Positions 8,959 through 16,275 of a stretch of 48,736 nucleotides of DNA are shown here, one piece after another. The notes below the pieces were generated by a model. It was not told the origin of the DNA. It saw only the letters and a program-made list of their open reading frames with translations, and did not search any database. The DNA is taken from NCBI GenBank assembly GCA_044841755.1, contig JAXOFM010000008.1, positions 1 to 48,736 of the forward strand, given 5' to 3'. Each line of letters starts with the position of its first letter. Position 1 is the stretch's first letter. Origin of the DNA: CAZAPO01 sp044841755. Its GTDB lineage: Bacteria; Bacteroidota; Bacteroidia; Flavobacteriales; Flavobacteriaceae. A program made the position numbers and the translations under genes.

Positions 8959-10251
8959 ATGAACTATTATTCATTAAATAAAAAAGCGCCAATTTCTAGT
9001 TTTGAAAATGCGGTTGTAAAAGGATTAGCTCCTGATAAAGGATTATATTTTCCCGAAAGTATCACTGCGTTGCCAAAGGAGTTTTTTGACAATATTGAAA
9101 AGTTATCGCATGAAGAAATTGCCTTTGAAGCTATTAAACAATTTATAGGTAACGAAATTCCGGAAAAGGAGCTAAAAGAGATTATAAAAGAAACCCTTTC
9201 CTTTGATTTTCCTGTGATTCAACTTAATGATAATATCTCTACACTTGAGCTATTTCATGGTCCCACAATGGCCTTTAAAGATGTTGGGGCACGCTTTATG
9301 GCTCGCTGCTTAGCATATTTTAATAGAGATAATGATAACGAAGTGACAGTTCTTGTTGCCACCTCAGGAGATACTGGAGGCGCTGTAGCAAATGGTTTTC
9401 TTGGTGTTAAAGGAGTTAATGTAGTTATTCTTTATCCGAGCGGTAAAGTGAGTGAAATTCAAGAAAAACAACTTACTACTTTAGGTCAAAATATTAAGGC
9501 GCTCGAAGTAGAGGGTGTTTTTGACGATTGTCAAGACATGGTGAAGCGTGCTTTTCTTGATAATGAATTAACCTCTAAAATGCAATTAACCTCTGCAAAT
9601 TCAATTAATGTGGCCCGTTGGTTACCACAGCTTTTTTATTTCATGTTTGCTTACAAGCAATTAAAGAATAAATACAATGATATTGTATTCTCGGTGCCTA
9701 GTGGGAATTTCGGGAATATTTGTGCTGGTATGATGGCACAACAATTAGGTCTTCCTGTGAAACATTTTATTGCATCAAACAATGCAAATAATGTGGTAAC
9801 GCAATATTTGGAAACCAAAGATTATAGTCCAAAACCAAGTGTACAAACAATAAGTAATGCCATGGATGTTGGTAATCCAAGTAACTTTATCCGTATTCAG
9901 CAGATCTACAAGAATAAGTATAGAATATTAAAGAAGCATCTGTCCTCCTATAGTTTTACTGATTATGAAACTCGTGAGGCACTAAAAAGCATCTATAAAA
10001 AGTTTAAATACATTGCAGATCCTCATGGAGCAGTTGGATATTTAGGCGCCAAAGCATATCTAGAACAAAATCCTGACACTCATTGTGTTTTCCTTGAAAC
10101 CGCACATCCAACTAAGTTTTTAGATGTTGTTGAAGAGGTTTTGGATGTGAAAGTTGAACTCCCAGAACAAATTCAATCAGTTATGGGTAAAACTAAAGAA
10201 GTCACTAAAATTAGTAGTTATTCAGATCTAAAGTCATTTTTACTTAAATAG
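8959..10251 (+). CDS. thrC: Threonine synthase
   Basis: 430 residues, a PLP enzyme turning O-phosphohomoserine into threonine. The PLP lysine sits in HGPTMAFKDVGARFM at about 110; the PLP phosphate-binding region is seen in VATSGDTGGAVANGF. The N-terminus MNYYSLNKKAP is typical of the bacterial short form. It starts two bases after thrB and ends the operon; no strong hairpin terminator is seen in the 66-base gap to the next gene. Confidence 0.97.
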   Translation: MNYYSLNKKAPISSFENAVVKGLAPDKGLYFPESITALPKEFFDNIEKLSHEEIAFEAIKQFIGNEIPEKELKEIIKETLSFDFPVIQLNDNISTLELFHGPTMAFKDVGARFMARCLAYFNRDNDNEVTVLVATSGDTGGAVANGFLGVKGVNVVILYPSGKVSEIQEKQLTTLGQNIKALEVEGVFDDCQDMVKRAFLDNELTSKMQLTSANSINVARWLPQLFYFMFAYKQLKNKYNDIVFSVPSGNFGNICAGMMAQQLGLPVKHFIASNNANNVVTQYLETKDYSPKPSVQTISNAMDVGNPSNFIRIQQIYKNKYRILKKHLSSYSFTDYETREALKSIYKKFKYIADPHGAVGYLGAKAYLEQNPDTHCVFLETAHPTKFLDVVEEVLDVKVELPEQIQSVMGKTKEVTKISSYSDLKSFLLK

Positions 10252-10317
10252 ACTACTTCACAGCCATTATTGTGAATCTCTAGGATTTTCTATAATTTAA
10301 CATCATACTCATACGTA

Positions 10318-11058
10318 ATGTTATTCTTGTTTAGAAAACTTAGAAAATCCGAAATGCAAAAAAAATCATTTGTTAAATACTTTAAGTACGCAATTGGTGA
10401 AATTATTTTAGTTGTTGTTGGGATTCTTATCGCCCTTCAGATTAATAATTGGAATAGTTCGAGAATACAACAGAACAAAGAACAGTCTTATCTAAAAGAG
10501 ATACAAAACAGTTTATATAAAGATTCACTGGCACTTGCAGAGGTATTGTCTTTTAATAAGGAAAAAGTCCAGATAGTTAACAGAATGATGAAGATATTTG
10601 TTGACAGCTTAAATAATCAGCAAAGAGCAGAGATATTCGAAAAAGAATCTGATGAATTTGTGTACTACCGCACATTTGAACCTAGTCGGACTGTATTTAA
10701 TAATTTAATTGGAACCGAAACCATTGATTTAATTAGGGATGTTAAGCTTAAAAATATGATTTCTAACTACTATGAAATCGATTACAGCGCAGGAGTGCAG
10801 GAGCGCATCATAGAGATTAATCGTATGGTCGTAGATGAGTGGTTTCCCAAGTTTTTCACAAAAGAGTATGTAAAGAGCAATTTAGGAATGAATACTGGAT
10901 TGCCACCAAATGCAGCATTAGATCTTCATTTACAGCCTAAACTGCTTTCAGATTTATATGGAATTACTTATATAATCGAAGTTCACGATCTTTTTCTTTC
11001 AGGATGGCTAGAAAGAAATCAAGAATTGCGTGCTAAAATTGAACAAAACACTTATTAG
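10318..11058 (+). CDS. DUF6090 family membrane protein
   Basis: 246 residues. The N-terminus carries the signature of this Bacteroidota family: FRKLRKSEMQKKSFVKYFKY, then one membrane helix reading YAIGEIILVVVGILIALQIN and NNWN. The remaining ~190 residues are helical, charged and probably periplasmic. Function is unknown. Three other members occur in this window (19206, 22633, 29690), two of them inside the cassette array. This copy lies outside the array and has no attC-like flank. It may be cotranscribed after thrC, but the 66-base gap makes that uncertain. Confidence 0.8.
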   Translation: MLFLFRKLRKSEMQKKSFVKYFKYAIGEIILVVVGILIALQINNWNSSRIQQNKEQSYLKEIQNSLYKDSLALAEVLSFNKEKVQIVNRMMKIFVDSLNNQQRAEIFEKESDEFVYYRTFEPSRTVFNNLIGTETIDLIRDVKLKNMISNYYEIDYSAGVQERIIEINRMVVDEWFPKFFTKEYVKSNLGMNTGLPPNAALDLHLQPKLLSDLYGITYIIEVHDLFLSGWLERNQELRAKIEQNTY

Positions 11059-11123
11059 TTGCAGTAAATTCTAATATTTAATATTTCATCATAATTCAAT
11101 AATTTTTTTGCAGTAAAATTGTT

Positions 11124-11131
11124 TAGTTTTG
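11124..11131 (+). promoter_or_regulatory. Possible -7 promoter element before gcvT
   Basis: TAGTTTTG fits TAnnTTTG and lies 28 bases before the gcvT ATG. Confidence 0.4.
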
Positions 11132-11158
11132 CGACTATATACTATTTAATAATAAGTA

Positions 11159-12241
11159 ATGAAAAATACTGCTTTAACTGCAACTCATGAAGCTTTAGGA
11201 GCAAAAATGGTTCCTTTTGCTGGTTATAATATGCCTGTGCAATACGAAGGTGTAAATGTTGAACATGAAACCGTAAGAAATGGTGTTGGTGTGTTTGATG
11301 TGTCTCACATGGGCGAATTTTTAATTGAAGGACCAAATGCTTTGGCGCTTATACAAAAAGTAACCAGTAATGACGCTTCAAAACTTACCATTGGAAGAGC
11401 CCAATACAGCTGTTTTCCAAACGATGATGGAGGCATTGTGGATGATCTTATTGTGTATAGAGTAAAGGAAGAAACCTATCTTTTAGTAGTTAATGCAAGT
11501 AATATCGAAAAAGACTGGAACTGGATTCAATCTAAGAATGATGTAGGAGCAGAAATGAGAGATCTTAGCGAAGACTATTCTTTATTGGCTATTCAAGGTC
11601 CTAAAGCTGTTGAGGCGATGCAATCGTTAACTAGCATTGACCTTTCTGAAATTAAATTCTACCATTTTGAAGTAGCTGATTTTGCCGGAATTGACCATGT
11701 AATTATTTCGGCAACAGGATATACCGGAAGTGGTGGTTTTGAAATCTATTGTAAGAATGACGAAGTACAACAGGTTTGGGATAAAGTATTTGAAGCTGGA
11801 GCAGATTTTGGCATTAAACCAATAGGACTTGCCGCTCGTGATACGTTACGCCTAGAAATGGGGTACTGCCTTTACGGCAATGATATTGACGACACCACCT
11901 CTCCTATTGAGGCTGGTTTGGGATGGATTACAAAGTTCACCAAAGAGTTTACTAATAGCGAGGCACTAGAAGACCAAAAACGTCGTGGTCCAGAACGCAA
12001 ACTAGTTGGTTTTGAGCTTGAAGAAAGAGGAATACCACGTCACGGTTACGATATTGTTGATGGCAACGGAAACAAGATCGGAAATGTAACCTCAGGAACT
12101 CAGAGCCCAAGCTTAGGAAAAGGTATTGGTCTTGGATATGTTCCAACTGTTTTTGCAGATGCTGGTAGCAAGATCAACATTCAGGTTCGTAAAAAAGCGA
12201 TTCCTGCTACTGTGGTTAAACTACCTTTCTACAAAGGGTAA
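11159..12241 (+). CDS. gcvT: Aminomethyltransferase, glycine cleavage T protein
   Basis: 360 residues, normal for GcvT. It moves the methylene group of glycine from the lipoyl-H protein to tetrahydrofolate and releases ammonia. Family motifs: VPFAGYNMPVQYEG and VRNGVGVFDVSHMGEF near the N-terminus, TGYTGSGGFEIY in the middle, and AARDTLRLEMGYCLYGNDID. Start is the ATG at 11159 (MKNTALTATHEALGAKMV). The other glycine cleavage genes (gcvH, gcvP) are not in the window, as is common in Flavobacteriaceae. Confidence 0.97.
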   Translation: MKNTALTATHEALGAKMVPFAGYNMPVQYEGVNVEHETVRNGVGVFDVSHMGEFLIEGPNALALIQKVTSNDASKLTIGRAQYSCFPNDDGGIVDDLIVYRVKEETYLLVVNASNIEKDWNWIQSKNDVGAEMRDLSEDYSLLAIQGPKAVEAMQSLTSIDLSEIKFYHFEVADFAGIDHVIISATGYTGSGGFEIYCKNDEVQQVWDKVFEAGADFGIKPIGLAARDTLRLEMGYCLYGNDIDDTTSPIEAGLGWITKFTKEFTNSEALEDQKRRGPERKLVGFELEERGIPRHGYDIVDGNGNKIGNVTSGTQSPSLGKGIGLGYVPTVFADAGSKINIQVRKKAIPATVVKLPFYKG

Positions 12242-12266
12242 TTAACGCTCTGATGAAGAAGGTTTG

Positions 12267-13097
12267 ATGAAGCAAAGACAGAGCAAAGAACGAATATTAA
12301 TACTAGGAGCAAGCGGATTTATAGGTAACGCCATCTATAAAGAGCTTTGCTCCTATTTTAATACCTACGGTACCTACTACACCAACAATAAGGAATTTAA
12401 GAACAACAAGCACTTCTTTGAATATAACGTAGAGCAAGACGACGTCATCGAAATCATCGAAGCAGCTAAACCCTCTATTATTGTTTCGGCCTTAAGGGGA
12501 GATTTTAATGCGCAGGTAATTGCTCATCAACACATTGCAGATTATATAAGTCAGCATAAATGTAAACTCATTTTTCTTTCCTCTGCCAATGTTTTTGATG
12601 CTTATAGCAAGTATCCAAGTTATGAGAATGACAAAACCTTAAGCAATAGTGTGTACGGACATTTCAAGATCAAGATTGAGAATATGTTACTGCGACTTCC
12701 AAAGCGTAAAGTTGCAATATTAAGACTTCCCATGATCTTTGGATCCCAATCTCCACGAATTAAAGAAATAAGAGAATTAATTAGCGATAAGGAGCCTGTC
12801 GAGATATTCCCAAACCTTATCATTAATGTGACCACAGATTCTAAGGTTACCCAACAAATCCATTATATAATCAATCGAAAAAAATACGGTATTTATCATT
12901 TAGGATCGAAAGATTTAGTGCATCACGATGAATTTTTAGAAGAAATTATTAGAAAACTTCAAATTGGTCCACCTATCTATAAATACGTTTATACTACAAA
13001 CGACGATCGTTATTTAGCGGTATTACCCAAAGAAAACCTACTACCAAAACATTTACAATTGTTGAGTTCTGAAATTCTTGAAGAACTTGAAGTTTAA
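12267..13097 (+). CDS. NAD(P)-dependent sugar-nucleotide reductase/epimerase family (RmlD-like)
   Basis: 276 residues from the ATG at 12267; a TTG one codon earlier is possible. A Rossmann fold opens with ILILGASGFIGNAIYKEL (GxxGxxG). LIFLSSANVFDAYSKYP carries the Ser, and VYGHFKIKIENMLL fits the Tyr-x3-Lys catalytic pair (Y-G-H-F-K) of extended short-chain dehydrogenases. The nearest named relatives are dTDP-4-dehydrorhamnose reductases, but the protein stands alone without a sugar pathway, so the substrate is unknown. It lies 25 bases after gcvT in the same direction and is followed by the pterin dehydratase gene. Confidence 0.75.
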   Translation: MKQRQSKERILILGASGFIGNAIYKELCSYFNTYGTYYTNNKEFKNNKHFFEYNVEQDDVIEIIEAAKPSIIVSALRGDFNAQVIAHQHIADYISQHKCKLIFLSSANVFDAYSKYPSYENDKTLSNSVYGHFKIKIENMLLRLPKRKVAILRLPMIFGSQSPRIKEIRELISDKEPVEIFPNLIINVTTDSKVTQQIHYIINRKKYGIYHLGSKDLVHHDEFLEEIIRKLQIGPPIYKYVYTTNDDRYLAVLPKENLLPKHLQLLSSEILEELEV

Positions 13098-13141
13098 TGC
13101 GTCATTGCAATTTTTTTAGTATTTTTAGTTAAACTTCATAC

Positions 13142-13432
13142 ATGGCCAAATTAACACTTGAGGACATTGAAAAGAAACTTTTAGCCTTTTCAGAATGGGA
13201 ATACTATGACAACGCAATACATGTTGAGTACGAGTTCGAAAATTTTAAAGACTGTTTTAGCGCTATGAGCAGAATAGCTTTTGAATGCGAACTACTAAAC
13301 CACCACCCAGATTGGAGCAACACTTATAATGTTTTACGTATATCTCTATCGACTCATGATGAAGGCGGTGTCACCAATTTAGACTTTAGTTTGGCGAGAG
13401 CCATTGAAACCATCTTGGAATCAGAAGAATAA
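13142..13432 (+). CDS. 4a-hydroxytetrahydrobiopterin (pterin-4a-carbinolamine) dehydratase
   Basis: 96 residues, standard PCD/DCoH length. The active-site signature is seen in CELLNHHPDWSNTYNVL, with the double His, Pro, Asp and Trp, then LSTHDEGGVTNLDFSLA near the end. It regenerates the pterin cofactor after aromatic amino acid hydroxylation by dehydrating the 4a-carbinolamine. No phenylalanine hydroxylase gene is in the window. Confidence 0.92.
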   Translation: MAKLTLEDIEKKLLAFSEWEYYDNAIHVEYEFENFKDCFSAMSRIAFECELLNHHPDWSNTYNVLRISLSTHDEGGVTNLDFSLARAIETILESEE

Positions 13433-13455
13433 TTTGTTTTTGAAAGCAGCCTTTT

Positions 13456-13463
13456 TAAATTTG
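13456..13463 (+). promoter_or_regulatory. Possible -7 promoter element before the yebC gene
   Basis: TAAATTTG matches TAnnTTTG and lies 25 bases before the yebC start. Confidence 0.4.
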
Positions 13464-13487
13464 TGCTTCATTATTTAATTTAAATTT

Positions 13488-14234
13488 ATGGGAAGAGCTT
13501 TTGAATTTCGTAAAGCACGTAAAATGAAGCGTTGGGCAGCAATGAGTAAAGCCTTTACGCGTATTGGTAAGGATATCGTTATGGCTGTTAAAGAAGGAGG
13601 TCCAGATCCCGATAGTAACTCACGTTTACGAGCAGTAATTCAAAATGCTAAGTCTGTAAATATGCCTAAAGACAATATTGAGCGTGCTATAAAACGTGCG
13701 AGCGATAAAAATCAAGGTGATTATAAGGAGGTATTGTTTGAAGGCTACGCACAACACGGTATTGCTATTTTAGTAGAAACTGCAACCGATAATAATACAC
13801 GTACCGTCGCCAATATTAGAAGTTACTTTAATAAGTGTGATGGTAGTTTGGGTACCTCAGGATCTGTAGTTTTTATGTTTGACCACACCTGTAATTTTAA
13901 AATAAAAAATGAAGCTCTAGACCTTGAAGAATTAGAGTTGGAGTTGATTGATTTTGGTGTAGAAGAAATCTTTGAAGACACAGAGGAAGACGAATCTGGT
14001 AACGAGGTAACAAGTGTGATGATCTATGCGCCTTTTGAGAGTTTTGGTAGTATCCAGTCTTATTTAGAAGAAAATAATATAGAGATTCTTTCCTCTGGTT
14101 TTGAGCGTATACCGCATAACACCAAATCACTTACAGCAGAACAAATGAAAGATGTAGAAAAACTACTGGAGAAGATTGAAGAAGATGATGACGTCCAGAA
14201 CGTTTATCATACCATGCAGGAAATAGCAGAATAA
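13488..14234 (+). CDS. yebC: YebC/PmpR family protein
   Basis: 248 residues. Opens MGRAFEFRKARKMKRWAAMS, followed by RIGKDIVMAVKEGGPDPDSN and NMPKDNIERAIKRA, the conserved family block. The second half has the acidic stretch and SVMIYAPFESFG typical of the C-terminal domains. Members bind DNA as transcription regulators, and some act as translation factors that relieve ribosome stalling at proline runs; which applies here cannot be read from sequence. The gene ends before a strong intrinsic terminator. Confidence 0.93.
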   Translation: MGRAFEFRKARKMKRWAAMSKAFTRIGKDIVMAVKEGGPDPDSNSRLRAVIQNAKSVNMPKDNIERAIKRASDKNQGDYKEVLFEGYAQHGIAILVETATDNNTRTVANIRSYFNKCDGSLGTSGSVVFMFDHTCNFKIKNEALDLEELELELIDFGVEEIFEDTEEDESGNEVTSVMIYAPFESFGSIQSYLEENNIEILSSGFERIPHNTKSLTAEQMKDVEKLLEKIEEDDDVQNVYHTMQEIAE

Positions 14235-14257
14235 TACATCTTTTTCATAATAAATTG

Positions 14258-14282
14258 AATAGGGCCTCTGCCCTATTTTTTT
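14258..14282 (+). terminator. Intrinsic terminator after the yebC gene
   Basis: AATAGGGC-CTCT-GCCCTATT, an 8-bp stem with a 4-base loop, followed by a run of T. It separates yebC from the convergent recombinase gene. Confidence 0.85.
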
Positions 14283-14283
14283 A

Positions 14284-15351
14284 TTATAGTGTATCTAACG
14301 GACTTTTAATTTTAGATTTGCTCCTAGGTGTTACCTTTGTATAAATTTGCGTTGTTTTAATGGAATTATGCCCAAGCAATTCTTGTATAAATCGCATATC
14401 TGCACCGGCTTCTAACAAATGTGTGGCATAACTATGGCGTAGTCCATGAATACCTATTTCCTTTTTTATGCTAGCCTTATTCATAGCCATTTTAAAAACC
14501 TGTTGCAAACTAGATTTTGCGTAGGCACCACCATACTGACCTTCAAAAAGATACTTCTTTGGTCTATAAGCTAAGTAATACTCTCTTAAGCCAGGTAGAA
14601 TAGATTTTGGCAGTGGCACATAACGATCTTTTTTACCCTTTCCTCCTCTTATATGCACAACCATGCGCTTACTGTCTATATCCATAATTTTAAGACCAAT
14701 AACTTCAGAAACACGCAATCCCATGCCATAAGATAATTGCAATGCAATTTTATGCTTTAGATTTGTAGTGACATTAAATAACTTTTTCACTTCAGATTTA
14801 CTTAGCATTTTAGGAAGTGTTAACGGCTTTTTAGGCCTTGGGATATCAAAAAACATTTTTGGCCTATGCAATACCTGCTCAAAATAAAACTTAATAGCAT
14901 TTATTTTTCCGTTCATCTTACGTTCACTCATCTTTTCTACCTTCAAGCAGTATAAAAAATAGTCTTTTAGGCGTTTAGGATTAAGATCACCCACATAGTA
15001 ATCATCTAAAAGATTGAGCAGATGCCTAAATTCTGCCAGATAAATACGTTGGGTATTTTCGCTGTACTTTTTAAGAGCCAATTGCTCATGCATATCTAAG
15101 TATGCTTGTTGGTTTGCAGGATGTATGCTAGACGCTTTTTCTAAAAGAGTATTACGTTTATTTAGTTGCAACGCATTACGCACACTAGGTAAGTCTGGCA
15201 GATACCATGATTTTTTGGAGGCACTCCACTTTACCGATGGAAATTTTTTACGTAAGTTATTTTTGAGGTCTTCATTGAATTTAAACGCTACAAGAATTAC
15301 TTTTTTGCCTTTGTGAATTGCAGGTACAAATGCATATTGTTTAAAGTCCAT
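14284..15351 (-). CDS. IntI-like tyrosine recombinase, presumed integrase of the cassette array
   Basis: 355 residues. All catalytic residues are present: R213 in GMGLRVSEVIGL, a Lys in GGKGKKDR (about 238-241), H302 and R305 in HGLRHSYATHLLEAG, H328 in LLGHNS and Tyr337 in TTQIYTKV. The C-terminus KIKSPLDTL resembles the SPLDAL end of IntI1, and the core (LSKSEVKKLF, GLREYYL) reads like IntI. However, between the Lys box and HxxR there are only about 60 residues, against about 95 in IntI1, so the extra domain diagnostic of integron integrases appears absent. Residues about 8-55 (FKFNEDLKNNL, KWSASKKSWYLP) form an added N-terminal domain resembling HARP. It is transcribed away from 13 cassettes, exactly as intI is relative to attI and its cassettes. 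No other recombinase is in the window. Confidence 0.9.
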   Translation of the reverse strand: MDFKQYAFVPAIHKGKKVILVAFKFNEDLKNNLRKKFPSVKWSASKKSWYLPDLPSVRNALQLNKRNTLLEKASSIHPANQQAYLDMHEQLALKKYSENTQRIYLAEFRHLLNLLDDYYVGDLNPKRLKDYFLYCLKVEKMSERKMNGKINAIKFYFEQVLHRPKMFFDIPRPKKPLTLPKMLSKSEVKKLFNVTTNLKHKIALQLSYGMGLRVSEVIGLKIMDIDSKRMVVHIRGGKGKKDRYVPLPKSILPGLREYYLAYRPKKYLFEGQYGGAYAKSSLQQVFKMAMNKASIKKEIGIHGLRHSYATHLLEAGADMRFIQELLGHNSIKTTQIYTKVTPRSKSKIKSPLDTL

Positions 15352-15502
15352 ACAGGTGTTTTATATATCATTAGGTTAAAAATAATAAAAATGATATACA
15401 AAATGCATGGGTTTAAGAAATAAAGTTTTACAGTAATATTGCCCATTGTAAGAAAATTACTATATTTAAAACTAATAACGTATATACAGATATATTTACG
15501 TG
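15352..15502. promoter_or_regulatory. Recombinase/array junction: candidate attI and divergent promoters
   Basis: About 150 bases between the recombinase start and the first cassette boundary. Its right end holds an imperfect palindrome at 15478-15501 (ACGTATATA, CAG, then ATATATTTACGT) that directly abuts the boundary GTT at 15502-15504. Unlike the 13 downstream sites, no long foldable stem precedes this GTT, which is the difference between attI and attC in integrons. No clean TAnnTTTG box was found on either strand, so the promoters for the recombinase and for the first cassette are not located. Confidence 0.5.
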
Positions 15503-15522
15503 TTGTAGCACATTTGAACAAA

Positions 15523-15861
15523 ATGACAGGAATACGAATTTCAGCATTGATTTTTTTAATTATTAGCCATTTATGCTTGGTTGCAATGTTCGTATTTGAA
15601 AATGAGTTACAAAACGTGGAATTTCCATATTTCTTTATCATTTGGGGAATTGGAATTTTTAATGCAGGACTGAATATTTATTACGGCGTAAAAATTGAAT
15701 TGAAAACGTGGATTTTGATTTTGCTCATCATTAGCGGAATTGTGTGGTTTTTTCCGCCACTACTAATGACTTATTTTGGATTTCCGTTTCTGTTAATATT
15801 TCTTGCAATCGGAATTTATTTGCACACCAAAAAAGGACTTGAATTAAAAACGAACGAATAA
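15523..15861 (+). CDS. Cassette 1, small multi-pass membrane protein
   Basis: 112 residues from the ATG at 15523, 20 bases inside the cassette; the frame is open further upstream, but that extension crosses the cassette boundary. Four hydrophobic segments are visible: ISALIFLIISHLCLVAMFVF, FPYFFIIWGIGIFNAGLNIY, WILILLIISGIVWFFPPLL and FPFLLIFLAIGIYLHTKK. No family recognised. Its stop codon is immediately followed by the ATG of the next gene, so the two are probably translated together. Confidence 0.7.
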   Translation: MTGIRISALIFLIISHLCLVAMFVFENELQNVEFPYFFIIWGIGIFNAGLNIYYGVKIELKTWILILLIISGIVWFFPPLLMTYFGFPFLLIFLAIGIYLHTKKGLELKTNE

Positions 15862-16101
15862 ATGGACTTTTTTCAAATCATAATCGGACGATATATATTC
15901 AACTACATTGGAGGAACAATACGCTGGATTTATGGCTCAATTTGGAGAACCATTTTCAATAAGCCAAAATTCAGTTATAAAGAATATATAAATGGACCAA
16001 AAAATTCAAAAGACCATTTTGACGAATTTGGACATCAGTTTAATAACCGACTAATCGGAATTGGATTTTTGGTCGGAATTGTAATATTATTGATGAATTA
16101 A
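15862..16101 (+). CDS. Cassette 1, second small membrane-associated protein
   Basis: 79 residues, ATG directly after the TAA of the preceding gene. An amphipathic or aromatic N-terminal part (FFQIIIGRYIFNYIGG), a charged middle (KPKFSYKEY to DEFGHQF) and a C-terminal membrane helix (LIGIGFLVGIVILLMN). Function unknown. It ends only six bases before the R'' core of site 1, so the cassette has almost no 3' spacer. Confidence 0.65.
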   Translation: MDFFQIIIGRYIFNYIGGTIRWIYGSIWRTIFNKPKFSYKEYINGPKNSKDHFDEFGHQFNNRLIGIGFLVGIVILLMN

Positions 16102-16107
16102 AAAAAC

Positions 16108-16245
16108 GTGCTACAACAATGTATAACCGCAATTACGGCGGATTCGACTACGTCCGAATCCACTCGGAATTGCGAGCGTCAGTGCTTAATAGAAAAACAG
16201 TAATTTAAAACCCGTAACTGACGGTTATACGAGACCGTTAGCTAC
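16108..16245 (+). repeat. attC-like site 1
   Basis: R'' GTGCTACAAC (16108-16117) matches the cassette 1 start GTTGTAGCAC (15502-15511) by exact reverse complement. Inner arms GTATAACCG and CGGTTATAC pair perfectly. Further inside, CGCAATT pairs with AATTGCG and GGATTCG with CGAATCC, so the body is branched. R' is GTTAGCTAC at 16237. Body related to site 5. Confidence 0.85.
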
Positions 16246-16275
16246 AAGGCTGAATAAACCAACTGAAATAAATTA

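Noticed and set aside
15297..15641. Minus-strand frame overlapping the recombinase start and cassette 1
   Set aside because: It overlaps the well-supported recombinase start and the first cassette gene and shows no protein-like features.
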